DNA from: Volutella citrinella
Taxonomy: Eukaryota > Ascomycota > Sordariomycetes > Hypocreales > Nectriaceae
Reading direction: 5' to 3'
NCBI GenBank assembly: GCA_034401135.1
Contig: JAWZSP010000006.1
Location: 2,542,001 to 2,606,000 of the forward strand
Length of the DNA stretch: 64,000 bases
The position numbers and the translations under genes are program-made. Of the stretch, positions 21,124 to 32,876 are shown in pieces (position 1 is the stretch's first letter; each line of letters opens with the position of its first letter). The notes under the pieces were generated by a model. The model was not told the DNA's origin, searched no databases, and saw only the letters and a list, made by a program, of their open reading frames with translations.

Positions 21124-24100
21124 ATGAACCCAACCATCACAGAACACGATTTCCGCTTCCCGCGAAGGCCCGATGCATGGACCGGCGCACTCGCCCAGCA
21201 ATCTTCGTCGATTCGCATCGCCCGCACCACCGATGCGTCACCATCCGTCTTCAACGATCTCGCCGCCGACTTCTCCAGCCCCTTTGCCGCCCTCCCCTCC
21301 GCCAACGACGATCCCCTCGGCCCCGCCCTCTTCCCTTCTCTTCAGAACGACGCCGGCAATGCTGGCCAGAGCATCGACAAGATGCAGCACGAGGACCCTC
21401 TTGCGACCCAGGTCTGGAAGTTCTTCGCCAAGACCAAGGCCAGCCTGCCCAACCAGCACCGGATGGAGAATCTCACCTGGCGCATGATGGCCCTGACCAT
21501 GCGCAAGCAAAAGCAGCAGCAAGCCGAAGCTGAGAATCACAGGCTTGCCAGAAGCGCCGATGCCAACAGGTATGTTTTTGCTTGCCATCTCGCACCGCCG
21601 CAGCCTTTCGTGGGCGTGTGTGCGTGAGTGTGCGCACTGTCACTTTGGAGGGGTCACGGTCAATCGAGCACTGTACAACCATTCTAACGCAAACCCATTA
21701 GGTTCGTGCGGCCAAGCCTTCAGAATGCCCCTAGCGGTATTGCCCAGCTGCGCAAGTCGTCGGAGAATGTGATTGCTCAGCCCGATGCCATGAACATTGA
21801 CGATTTCATCTTCTCTGACAACGCTGCTACTCCGGTCAACTTCGCCTCACCGGGCCAGCCCGAAAGGCTAGGGGAGGACAAGTCCCTCCACTCCATGGCC
21901 ATCCCCATCAAATCCCGCAAAGAAGCTGCTCAGCACTTTGTTCCGCAGTCTGTCCCCGCTGCTCCTCTTCACCAGGCTCAGAATCATGAGTTTGATTATG
22001 TCAACCGTCATCTGCGCAAGACTAGCATTGATGAGCGCCGAGTAAGTGGACCACCGCCCCAAAACTCACGCATAGTGACTACCGTCTGCGACGGGCATTG
22101 TGTGCACATTCGCTCTTTCGCCGCCTCCAAGGTGATAGGCTGACCAGATAAATTAATAGAACCGAAAACGCCCTGCCAACTTCTCTCCCCATGTCATGGC
22201 TGTCAACAACAACAACAACAACAACAACAACAACGGGGTCATCAATCCTGATTTGGAGCTGGATGCGGAACTCCACGACTACTCACTAGACGGCACCCAG
22301 CCTGTGACCATGCCGCAGCAGACGACTAACATGGGTGTCCCATTCGGCCTGGATACCTTCATGGAGAGTGATCAAATGGTCAACTCTGCCGGACCCTACC
22401 AGCCAAACTTCTCATTCTCACCTTCCACCTCTCCAATGATGACCAACGGTGGCGCTTTCTCCAACATGTACCAAAACTCATCCGTCCCGACTTCTTCGCT
22501 CAACAACGTCGAGCTGTACTCACCCCCTGGCTCTGCCTACCAGTCGACCGTCACCACTCCTCACCCTAGCAATGAACCGGAGGGCGGCTTCTTCTTCCCG
22601 CCCCAGGACGGTCGCCCGCAGCGCAATCAAAGCTTCCAGTCTGCCCCTCAGGCCATGGCCAATGCTATGGGCCAGCAGCAGTTCATGTACAATGGCCAGA
22701 ACCGCAATACCGGTGGCCAAATGTTTTCTGCCCCGGGAAGTAGCACTGATTCCATGGCTGCTTACTCCGCCGTTGCGCCCAACTCGTTCCATGTCGACCC
22801 TACCCAAGTCTTCCAGTCAGATAACCCCGTCACATCTCCAGACATGCAGATGCAGCAAGAAAACATGTTCTCTTTTGGCGCGGATTCTGACGATGAGGAT
22901 AACAATGCGTTCGCGGATCGAAACATTAGTATGCACAAGGACCTGTCGTCTTCTCTGGATGAGAATGGCTCGCTTGGCTGGGACGCGTCGCTTCCCGGGC
23001 AGTTCAGCACGCAGGCTGCGCGGTTCCCTGGCGGTCCGACTCGAAAGCAAGTCGGCTTTGGCGGCAGCACTGCTGACTTTGGTGAGGGCAACGGCGAGTG
23101 GGATGCGAATGGGCTGGCCCGGTCGCAGTCCCAGTCATTCCGCGGGGGCAATCCCAGGCGCCCGCCCAAGCTTACCAGAAACGCCTCCACACCGGCGCAC
23201 TTGGCGGGAAAGCACAATGGCTTCGAGCAGCTCGCTCAATCGCTACCCATGTCACCGTCGGGTGACGCCAACGGCACCATGTCGGGATTCTCCTCTGTGG
23301 CCCCCAGTCGTCCTTCGTCACCCCCGGGTTCCAAACATGGTTCCACAACCAACCTGCAGGCTGCTGCGGGCAACAGCGGTGATGGCAATACTCCGACGAC
23401 TTGCACAAACTGCTTCACCCAAACTACCCCGCTCTGGAGGCGTAACCCCGAGGGCCAGCCGCTGTGTAACGCTTGTGGTCTGTTCCTGAAGTTGCACGGC
23501 GTCGTCAGGCCGTTGAGTTTGAAGACGGATGTCATTAAGAAGCGAAACCGTGGCTCGGGCTCCAACATGCCCGTTGGGGGCACAAGCACAAGGTCCAAAA
23601 AGAACGGCAGTGCTGCTGCTTCGCGAAAGAACTCCACGTTGTCCATGTCCACGGCCGCCAACGCCAAGAACAACAGCAACAACACTGCCAACCAAAGCAA
23701 TGGCCAGATTTCAAAGGTTAGCACCCCTCCAACGTCCAACCGGCCCTCGACCGCCAAGGAAGCCGATAGCCCGGCAAGCGGCCCTCAGTCTGGAAACAAC
23801 ACCGCCGGCAGCACACCAAACAGCAACATGGGAGGTGCTTCGAATGGTGCCTTGGGTGGCAAGGGAGTCGTCCCTATCGCTGCCGCTCCTCCCAAGACGA
23901 GTCCCGGGCCCGGAGCATCATCAGCCTCACGCCCCGCCACTGTCTCTAGCAAGCGGCAGCGACGGCACAGTAAGAGCGCAAACACGGATGCTGCCTTCAG
24001 CATGGATATCGACAGCCCCGAATCGACAGGGTCCAACGACGGCCGGCCGATGGGATCCACCACTGGCATGTCGCCGGGCCTGCCTGGTGGCATGACACCA

Positions 24101-24244
24101 ACTGGATTCAGTATGGGCCAACATCGCTCAGGCTTAGGATCCGGTATGATCAGCATGTCGGGACAGCAGCCCAACTCAACTGTGAATGCCCTCGGTGGAT
24201 CTGCTGGGCCCCAGGAGTGGGAGTGGCTGACCATGAGTCTATAA
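21124..24244 (+). CDS. areA: AreA/NIT2 GATA transcription factor, global nitrogen regulator
   Basis: This is the activator of genes for use of secondary nitrogen sources when ammonium and glutamine are scarce; it binds HGATAR sites in the nucleus. Exons are 21124-21569, 21702-22041 and 22160-24244, giving 956 aa with GT-AG introns of 132 and 118 nt. Landmarks in order: an N-terminal block with [20 protein letters not shown] and [19 protein letters not shown] and RKTSIDER; a run of ten Asn near residue 280; [15 protein letters not shown]; one GATA zinc finger with Cys677, 680, 698 and 701 (C-x2-C-x17-C-x2-[24 protein letters not shown]); a basic stretch after it; [20 protein letters not shown] (nuclear signal); and the invariant end EWEWLTMSL, the tail contacted by the NmrA repressor in known systems. 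The start at 21124 ([10 protein letters not shown]) is chosen over an in-frame upstream Met at 20758, whose extension is low-complexity leader-like sequence. It is convergent with the dbf2-like gene. Confidence 0.95.
22205..22234 (+). repeat. (AAC)10 coding microsatellite in areA
   Basis: Ten perfect AAC codons in a row encode ten Asn near residue 280 of AreA, just after the second intron. A pure codon repeat of this kind is prone to length change between strains. Confidence 0.9.
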
Positions 24245-25757
24245 TTCCGGCAATCCATGCCATGGCAGTTGGGCATTTTATGTAATGCATCACGGAGAAT
24301 ATTGGGTGTTTTAATCGGGGTACGATGGTGTGCCAGAACGAGGCCATGTTTAATCGGTCACGCCCGAGCTGGTGGTTTTTGTGCAAGCGTTTGTCTTGTG
24401 TTTGTGTGGCGCCAGCATGGTCACGACATGATGAGTATACCAGGGCCTCTCGGGTGCTTTCTTTCTCTTGTTTGACGCGGCGTTTGGAAGATTTAGAGTT
24501 TGTTTTTGCTCATGGGATGTGGTCGGATTTCTTTGGCTATTTTACGGTGCTCTGCACGGATTCTTGATACCTTGATTGGGTTATGCGGCAATACCTGGGC
24601 AGATTGCTTTGTGGCAGACGATGTCCAGTTACGTGGGATGGAGTTGTTTTACGCCCTGTTGAAACGTGGTTCGGGTTCCTTGGGATAGACACGACACAGG
24701 GAAGACAGGTGCATCATCTCCGATGCATCCACTACGTCTCCCTACGGACCGCAGGATACGCCGATAGGGAGGTCATGGCTCAGCCGGAGCATGATTTGCA
24801 ACTGGGCTCATCGACGAGCAGGATGTGCTCTGATTTTCTTTTATTTGCGCAGGCTATTATTATAGACGGTGGCTATTGGGATCTGGCAAAGGCTGAAACT
24901 CGACTCAGCACGATACCCTCACGGGGGTGGAAAAACTTTGACGGCAACAATCACTCGCGAGCATCTTTGCTTCTCGCAGGTTGCGGTTGGCCGGGCCTGT
25001 TTTGGGCCTCGTGGCATGATTTGCTTTTTGTTGACAGATTGATATCCCCGTACTCTTGATCTAGAGTTGGAATGGGTGCTCCGACCTACATGGTTCAGCA
25101 ATAGAATAGCGAGAGTGCTTTTCAAGTTTCAATGAACGACAACATGATGTTATTTCAAAGAGTCTGAGAAAGTCCATTGCTTCTTCTAATTTCACCTTGC
25201 ACGAGATCTGCACACACACTGCTTCTTGGGTGATGATGATGCGGCATCCATCAAATCGGCAAGTCTTTTTTTCTCTACCTGGTTTCAAGCATCTCCCCTG
25301 CGCCTCAACCCAATTACAAGCCGTAGAATGCGAAGCAGTCAAGGGCTTCTTCACATGGCCAAAGACACATACAGGCCTTGTTGCCATGCCCCCTCTCGGT
25401 CCTCCGCCCGTCCCAATACCCCATCCGTATCCACGGCCAGTCCAACTCCAGCCTGCCAAAGTAAGGAAAGGGAAAGGAAATAAGAAAAGACAGCCAACGT
25501 CCTGGAAAATACAGTGATGCAATGAAGGGGTAAAGTGTGTCGCGTGATAATACAAAACAGAGGAAAGGCCATCAAAAAGCTTGCTCAATAGAAAACGCCA
25601 CATAGGCAGACTTGGGCGTTCCAAGAGACCGCCATGGTCAAGGTGAGTCTCCTATAGCAGCATTTGTGTCATCTTGGTCATCGGGAAGCTAGAACAAGGC
25701 TCTGCCTCGGCTAACGAATCCCCTCCAGTCTATCTTTTTGGGACTGTGTTGCTGGTC
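24245..25757. other. Convergent intergenic region, 3' ends of areA and the dbf2-like gene
   Basis: About 1.5 kb between two stops facing each other. It should hold both 3' untranslated ends. In A. nidulans the areA 3' untranslated region controls mRNA stability in response to nitrogen; whether the same element exists here cannot be told by eye. The stretch after 24245 is T- and G-rich (for example GTTTGTCTTGTGTTTGTG near 24390). Short frames have no motifs. Confidence 0.45.
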
Positions 25758-27846
25758 CTACAGCATGGTTCCAAACGTATCATCAGTGGGGATACGCTTA
25801 CGAGGGCTGCCGCCATCTTCGGTAGCAGGCTTGCGGTGGCGGAAGGTGAAGCCAACAAAGAGACTCTTGCTCATTTGCTCATCACGTTCCGCTAGATCCT
25901 CAAGTGCCTGTTGCTTCTCGTGCACCTCTTTGTACTTGGCCATGTCGGCCTCGTTGTCAAAGTCGTCAAAATAACCAGCGTCTGTCTCCGAGTCCAGCTC
26001 GGGTACGAAGGGCGCTCGGGTCTGACGCAGCGTCTCCCAATCGACCTCGGCGAAATACTGGTGAGCATATATGTCCTGGATGTTGGAGAAGCGTCGAGAT
26101 CGGGAGTTGATGCATCTAAATATCATGTCAGATAAAAGGACATGTGCGCTTTCAACGGCTGGATCCTTGACTTACGTGCAAATAAAGTTCCAGGTTCGGT
26201 TGCTCAGGAAGTAGTTGGGGTCCTCCCACACCGGTCGCTTGAGGACCTGGTTCCAGTGCTTCAAGTTGCGCCAGGTCTCATCGGGAGTGGCACCAGCAAA
26301 TGGAGGGAAGCCGGTAAGAGCCTCAAAAAGCATGCAGCCCAGGCTCCAGTAGTCAACTGTGAAGTCGTACTCCTCCCCCTTAAGGACTTCGGGGGCCATG
26401 TAGTCGGGCGAGCCAACAATTGACTTGGCATAGTTGACATCATTCTCACGCATGTTCCGGTAGCTCTCTCTGCGCTCAGCCACGGTTCGCTGGTCCATTG
26501 GCTTTCCGAAGGGCACAGCAGTCTCTGATGCCTTCTCTAGCTTGATGCGCATGGACTCTATCTTAGCCGGAGCAAGCATACCAGCAGCCAGACCAAAATC
26601 GGTAAGCTTGACATGGCCCGTAGAATCAACGAGGAAGTTCTCGGGCTTGAGATCTCGGTGGATATATCCGAGTTGATGCAAGGCATCCACTGAGCAAAAC
26701 ATTTCGGCGATGTAGAAACGGGCATGGCGGTTTGACAGAACGCCGGTGTTGTTAAGCAGCGTTCGGAAGTCGCCGCCCGGGACGTACTCCATAGCAAGGT
26801 AGATGCTCTTGTCGTCTTGAAATGAGTACAGAAGCCGGACCAGCCATTCGCTCTGGGCAGTGGTGAGAATGTCGCGTTCGGTCAAGACGTGCCGCACTTC
26901 GTCCAACTTGAAAAGCAGCTTCTTGCTCATGACCTTGAGGGCGCAAACTTCACGTGTATCCTTCTTCTGAGCCAAGAAAACTTGACCGTAGCCTCCCTGA
27001 CCGACCTGAGTGAGGATTTGGAAGTCACCGTGTCGAAGTCGGACACGCCGCTTGCGCAGGTTTGCACGTTCCCGTCCCGTATACTTGGACCACATCTGGT
27101 TATGAGTCTCCTCATCCGTCTCGGGCGGGGCAGGATATTCGGACTTGAAGGCAGCCAACCGTTGCTGTCGAGAGCCAACATATGTGAGTAGATCAAAGTA
27201 GTAGTCGAGGAAGTCTATGGCAATTGTTAGCACGGGTTTTGTTCACCACAGTGGGCAGCACGGGCTTACAGAGCTGAGTGACGTTGACCATACGACGAAC
27301 GTTGGGCTTCTGCAGAATCTCTCGCTCTTCGGGTGTCAGGCCACGAGAGGTGTTGAACTTCTTCGCTGGGGTCGAGGGTCGGTCTCGCGTCTCGTACAGC
27401 TGCTGGCGAGAGAGGGCTGCGTGGTTGTGCTGGTGGGGAGAGTCGGCTGCGACGAGACGAGACACAGGCGGAGTATTCTCCTGTCCCTGCTTCTTCAATG
27501 GGCTAGACGATTTGGTCTTGTGGATGACGCTGTCATCGACGTTGGGACTCGACTCGTCCAAAGGCTGTGCGTTGCTTTTGCCAGGCGAGAGCGGTGTGAT
27601 GACGCTCTGGGGGCGCGTCAGCTTCAGAGGGGGTTCGACGGCGCTGGAATTAAGCGACATGGCCTGTTCGAAGGCACCGGGTAGGTCATGGGCACCGGGT
27701 GGTGCCATCTTCTTGCTGGGACTGCCATGAGGAGTCGTGGCTGGGTTGATGAAGGTGTCTGACTTGGGCGTAACAGGTCGAGCAGCCCCTTCGTCAGCCG
27801 TCTTGTCCCTGCCCCCGGGGAAGAAGTTGGACATGAAGCTGGCCAT
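25758..27846 (-). CDS. dbf2: NDR-family Ser/Thr kinase, Dbf2/SidB type
   Basis: This is an AGC kinase of the septation initiation / mitotic exit network that acts with a Mob1 partner at spindle poles and septum. Exons are 27846-27270, 27214-26176 and 26115-25758, giving about 657 aa with introns of 55 and 60 nt. The N-terminal 150 residues are disordered with S/T-P sites (for example SVITPLSPGK). The segment LYFLDYYFDLLTYVGSRQQR (about residue 192 onward) is the Mob-binding arm typical of Dbf2. The kinase domain starts near residue 257: VGQGGYGQVF (ATP loop), ALKVMSKK (Lys), YIHRDLKPEN (catalytic loop), TDFGLA (Mg), an insert of about 60 residues, SIVGSPDYMAPEV (activation segment), and the C-terminal hydrophobic motif VGFTFRHR. 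All catalytic residues are present. The ATP loop and arm fit Dbf2/SidB better than COT1/Orb6. The symbol is by homology. Confidence 0.92.
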
Positions 27847-29530
27847 GGCTGCGATTATTGTCGAATCCTCAGTCTATCTCGACGTAACGCGGAGGGTGAG
27901 ATATTGGGCGGGTGTTGATGTCGAGGGAGAGCAGTTGCCAGTTGGGCAGCTAGCTGAGGGAGGATGTAGTGGAGGCTTTTGTCGACACCAAAAGTAAACA
28001 GACAGCTGCGGGGCAGAAAGCAGGCGTCAGGAAGGACGGTGACACGGGAAGGGAAGGAAAGAGGACAAAATTCAGGCTTGCCAAGGTTGAGACAGAGACA
28101 GAGGCAGAAGCAGGGGCAGTCGCCGTGGTCAAACCATGAGCTGCTGGTGCTGTCAATGAATTCCTGCGCAACAATGCGATGTTTGCCCAGATCGTTGCTG
28201 CTGGCCGTTGCTGGAGTCGCGGTGGAGGGCGAAGCGTGGAATGCGGCGCCTCATTGGGTGGGCGGGGTAGTGGGTCAACACCGTTGCAGCAGCAACTATC
28301 GAGATTCCTCCATTGGGACTGGACGTTGCCTGCTCCCTCTGTGTTTCTGACCCAATGCTGCAACGGGTCCGTGCCCGCTGTCACTGCACCCGTACAGGGC
28401 AATTAACGGAGCAGTCATAGGCGGCTAGGCGGCGAAGAGGGGCAATCAAGCCGCCAGGGACCTCCACTGTTTGCCTCCACTGCTTTCAGCCAACTTGATC
28501 AAGGTCAGTCGGGTTCCACAGACCGATATCTACATTCCAGTTATCAGCGTTTGACAAAGCGCTACGTTCTCTCTGTGAAAATAGGCATCGTGATAGGTCA
28601 GGCAAAGGGCAGTGCAGCTTTAGGGTCGGGGTCAGATGCTCACGCTGTAAAACATCGTCGTCGAGTCATGGCAGGCTGGTTGGTTGCGCGCGCCTATTGA
28701 TTGCTTGGCTTTACTAGTTGACAAGAGATGCGCAATCCGACAGGCTCCATTCGAGCCTGGTATGCTCCTTGCTGCTAGTGCAATGCGCCTAAGTTACTCG
28801 CTCAGTGTCGATCAGGGTCGAGAGACCCGTGGGAGTGGAATCAACCTAGCGTCTTTGCGAGGGAGCGTTCCATCGAGACGCAACGAGTCCCGGCCACGGA
28901 CACCAACTGCTTTGCCAATCTAGAGCCGCAGGCGAGCGCACAGGCAAGCCACTAAGTAGTACCCGAACCAAGAACACCTGCTGCCGCCCGCCACCCTCGC
29001 CAACCCTACACAGCTGGCCACCGCAATTGGGCGACCCGATTGCCTCATCCGCTCGATTGCGCCAGCGCAGGTTCGTGATGTGACCACTTTCAACCCAAAA
29101 GTGCCGACGGCGGCCGCTAGCAGAGGAAGGGAAAATACCTCATGGGGCTTCGTCTTCGTAAAACCCTTTCTTCACCCACGGGTTCCCAGGCCTTGAGCCA
29201 AACCGACCTGGCGGGACCCCGTAGCATGGCCTTGGCGCGACAGGGATCTAATCTTATCAATCAGCTTCTGCAGCGGCACAGCACCCATCATGGGATCAGT
29301 CGCCAGGCTAGCGCGGCGACTTCCGGAAGCTAGAGCGGTGGTGGTCATGGGTTGCCAAGCCTCACCCTCCTGCCTATGCCTATAACGCCCATGGCCCAGG
29401 CCTCCCTCCTCCCCTCCCCCACCCACCTTAATCCAATACTTAAGCGCGTGCCCTCTCACGAACTCTTCCCATCGCCATCCATCTGTGAGCCCGCCAAAAG
29501 CTGTAACTACTCGATTCGGTCGCGCCCACC
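27847..29530. other. Divergent promoter region, dbf2-like kinase and CREG-like gene
   Basis: About 1.7 kb between divergent starts. Bases next to 27847 probably form a long kinase 5' leader; open frames there (for example 27950-28402, minus) look like chance. Near the CREG-like start there is a C/T-rich stretch with CCAAT at about 29432-29436, a likely promoter element. No other feature was seen. Confidence 0.45.
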
Positions 29531-30346
29531 ATGAAGTTCGCCGCCCCCGTCATCGCCGGCCTGGCCTCCTCGGCCAGCGCCTTCAAGCCTATCTCGGATG
29601 TCTTCAGCAACGACCCCCAGGCGACCGAGCACAGGATCCCCTCGAGCTACGAGTCCGCCGTCATGGGCCGCCGCATCCTCGCCCTCAGCAAGCTCGCTAC
29701 CTTTTCCACCGTCTTCCCCGAGGACAGCAAGATTCCCGGCATCGGTGGCAAGCCCGTCTCGCTGGTTGACTACTACAGCGACTGCGAGGACGAGGGCAAC
29801 CCGACCATCCTGGAGATCAAGATCGGCACGTCCTTCGTGAACGCCCGCGCCGGCTCCAACCTCACCATCTCGGTGAACTGGGTGCCGCCCTACCCCCCGG
29901 CCAAGCGCCTCAGCATCATGTCGCGCCTCGCCGCCTACGTGCCCTTCCTCTCCAGCTCCCACTACAACGTGGGCGTGGAGCAGTCTGGCACCCCGGACAC
30001 TGTCCCCTACTCGGCCGCCAACCTGCCCCGCTTTGCGCTCATGGGCTACCTCGAGGACATCGAGCCCAACGCCGTTGATGCCGTCAAGCTGGCAGCCTGC
30101 TTCACTGCCAAGCACCACGATGCCAAGTATTGGCTCCCCGGAAACCCCATCCACGAGAGCCAGTGGTCTCGCATGGTTGTCGAGAAGATCTACTGGGTCG
30201 GCGGCTTCGGCGACCGCGCCCTCATCGGCTGGATCCCCGTCGAGGAGTGGAAGAGCGTCACCAAGGAGGAATGGCAGTCCATTAGCCTGCCCGGCGAGAA
30301 GAAGGGATGGAGCGAGTGGACCGTCCACCAGGACAATGAGCTGTAA
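29531..30346 (+). CDS. Secreted CREG-like protein (FMN-binding split-barrel fold)
   Basis: This is a 271 aa single-exon secreted protein of the CREG / pyridoxamine-phosphate-oxidase-like family. MKFAAPVIAGLASSASA is a signal peptide with the usual A-x-A cleavage site. The mature part has the family blocks: ESAVMGRRILALSKLATFSTV near the N-terminus, GKPVSLVDYYSDCEDEGNP, then LAACFTAKHHDAKYWLPG, HESQWSRMVVEKIYWVGGFG and IGWIPVEEW. Animal CREG proteins are secreted glycoproteins that keep the flavin-oxidase fold but lack the oxidase activity; the role of the fungal form is not known to me. One N-glycosylation sequon (NLT) is visible. Codons end in C almost throughout, suggesting high expression. 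The start is the only ATG that gives the signal peptide. The surroundings are gene-poor on the right. Confidence 0.85.
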   Translation: MKFAAPVIAGLASSASAFKPISDVFSNDPQATEHRIPSSYESAVMGRRILALSKLATFSTVFPEDSKIPGIGGKPVSLVDYYSDCEDEGNPTILEIKIGTSFVNARAGSNLTISVNWVPPYPPAKRLSIMSRLAAYVPFLSSSHYNVGVEQSGTPDTVPYSAANLPRFALMGYLEDIEPNAVDAVKLAACFTAKHHDAKYWLPGNPIHESQWSRMVVEKIYWVGGFGDRALIGWIPVEEWKSVTKEEWQSISLPGEKKGWSEWTVHQDNEL

Positions 30347-32591
30347 TGGATGATTTGGCTAGGAAATCGTTGAGATGGGGGCATCTCGATGATACAGTTC
30401 GTGTGACACAGTTCGTGCCACGACGGGATGAGATCATTCAGAATCAGGGCCCAGGAGTTTTGCATCCGCAAGTATATGAACCGACACATGCCAAATTGTG
30501 ATATTGCATTCTATTCCTCAACTGGCTTATTCTTGTTGTATCATTGTTGTTCATCTAGGCCATAAATTGTTGCAGACCCATGAAGCGAAACATTCAAGGA
30601 ATTCATTCACATTGCAACTTTTTGAGTCCACCACGAGCTTGTACGTTTGACACCAGTTGCGCCCACTCACGCCTAGGCAGTCCATCGTAGTTTCTCCGCG
30701 CAGACTTGACGAGTCGGTGATATCGGCAATAGCTCAACCGCCGGGATGGCCCGGCATCGGCCACCAACCATGCCACACCATGGGCTCAAGTCCCGAATTC
30801 GGGAAACATCCTGGCGGTCCATGTCATCAATCGAGCAATCATACGATAAATCAAAGCTCAGACTTGCGCGAGCTGCTACCGTCCAAACGGCAACAGGTGT
30901 GCCGCCAAGTGTCACTGGCGGCAGTTGGGGCGCTTGAGATTCTAGGATACACAAATTCGTGCTTGTTTTAAGAATACCGTCAAGACGCCTTGAAATAGCG
31001 TAACATGGTTACTGGCTCCTCTACTTGATAGAAATGTGGCGATCAGAACACCAGATCGGTGATACTCGGTGATACTCGGGGTCAAGTGCAACAGCCTCGG
31101 CGACCCACGCTCAAAGCCAGCAAGCATTCCTAAAAGCTAGTCATCATCGTTGTGCGGGCTTAAATTTTCTTTCCAGTATTAAATATATGGAAATATATCC
31201 TCCGCGCTGTTGGGACAAGTCAATGTGAACCTTCCCGCTCCCGGCATGAGCGTTCTTGTTGCACGGGGTTGAGGCTTTGGAACTGCCGCACTGGCTTTCC
31301 CGCTATCCGCCGGTTGCTGTGATGCGCAAATAATCCGTCGAAGCGGATCTATAATATTTGGCCCTTGGATTTGTGTTTCAGAATTTAGGTCTCAATGACA
31401 GTCATTACTCGGGCATTGATGGTCAGTTTGGTGGCATTGCAAACTTGGGGAATGAAGGCCGATTCAGCCACCAACTCAACCCAAATCACAGACCACACTA
31501 CATCGTTCACAACGTATTTATGTTGCCTAGATAAGGGATTATGCGCTGGTGAAAACAATCGGCCCTCGCTCTGAGTGTCAAGTTGGCATGTGGAACCACT
31601 TCAAGGTGTTTGCTATGCGTGCTGTATGCGACATTGTAGTATTAGGGACTATGTGCTTTGGAATTGGAACCTTGCATGTACCGCAACATTAAATATGTGC
31701 ATATCGAGTCCTTGATAACCAACGTTATCACACCATGGTGGAGAAGCAGTTGATTCATTCAGCGGTTGCCCCTAACAAACTCACACTCTTCCCTCACTCT
31801 TCATCGAGATGGAAACACTGCCTCAACACAACACCTGAGCTCAATTATAATAACAATCCCATACAGAAGGTAGATTTAATGCACACTAGTGCCATAAGAT
31901 CAAAAGATATAACGAAAACGTTATGTCCAATATGAGGATGAATTTGAGCCGATTAGTTACCCTAGACTTCAAAACACTGATCTCCTCAAGCAAGTGTTTT
32001 GGAGAATATCTTCTGGCTTCCCCTTTTGCTGTGCGGTATGACTTGAACTCATTCAAGATTAGAATGAGTATTCGGCTGCTGTCTCTCCCTTGACCCATTG
32101 ATATGACGCGTGCATTGAGCGAAGCCTGGGAGGTTCACTCGTTACCTACAAGAACAGCGAACTAACAAGATTCAGGCAGCAAACAGGAGAGGAGCATGTT
32201 CGATGCGCATTGGAGTCATTGAGATTTTCCATCAAGGTTTGCAAGAGTCATCTTCACATTGGTAGTCAACCTGGATGACCTAGCTGCTTGTCAATATTGA
32301 GTTTGTATCCTACCTACCCATTTTGCCTTACTCCTTGCATCCTGAGGGGCCAGACACAGCCAAAGCCGGGCTTGTCAACCAAAAAGAATACCATCAAATG
32401 CACAACACCACAAACTCAAACGGCCCGGTCAGTGTCTCGGAGCTGTGCATGTGCCACAAAGTAAGGGTGTGGATGAGACAAACACCAATAGGCAGGGAAC
32501 AAGGTCCAACAGCCAAGAGAGACGACCTCCCAGTTAAAGAAGCCCCTTCGTCAAAATCACATTCACCTACCCTATCCAGGCCAGGATCACA
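30347..32591. other. Gene-poor stretch, AT-richer, after the CREG-like gene
   Basis: About 2.2 kb. The first part should be the 3' untranslated end of the CREG-like gene. From about 31140 to 32110 the DNA is AT-richer than the gene regions. Frames are short and unrelated to known families. A 10 bp direct repeat (CGGTGATACT twice) lies at 31057-31076. No complete gene or RNA was seen. Confidence 0.45.
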
Positions 32592-32876
32592 ATGAAGGCA
32601 ACCGCTCCTGTTGAGTCACCTGTGGCAACATGGCATCTTGCGACTTGGTGCTCTCTCCCGTGCGAGATCCGGCTGTCCATCTACGGTGACTACTTCAGTC
32701 TGTCCGGCGGAAATGTCCAGCACCCCAATCTGCGCTAGTTGACGACGACAAGCGGAGATGCTATTGACATCCGGCTCAGCATACAAACCACCTTGTACTG
32801 CAAGAGTAACCTGGCTTTTGAGGAGGGGGCTATGAAGGCTTGTGAGGTCAGCTGGCACGATCCATGCCGTGGCTGA
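32592..32876 (+). pseudogene. F-box-like (fungal LPxEIR-IY type) gene fragment with in-frame stop
   Basis: From ATG at 32592 one frame reads through to TGA at 32874-32876, 94 codons, with a single TAG at 32736-32738. Before the TAG the frame has LPCEIRLSIYGDYFSLSGG, the pattern of a common fungal F-box-like family (L-P-x-E-I-R-x-x-I-Y-x-x-Y-F). After it comes LTTTSGDAIDIRLS, resembling the following block of the same family. The agreement in frame on both sides of the stop indicates a gene broken by a point change. A CAG to TAG change would fit repeat-induced point mutation, which favours CA to TA, but this is inference. The fragment is much shorter than an intact member, and later family blocks were not found. 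It is probably dead. Confidence 0.5.
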
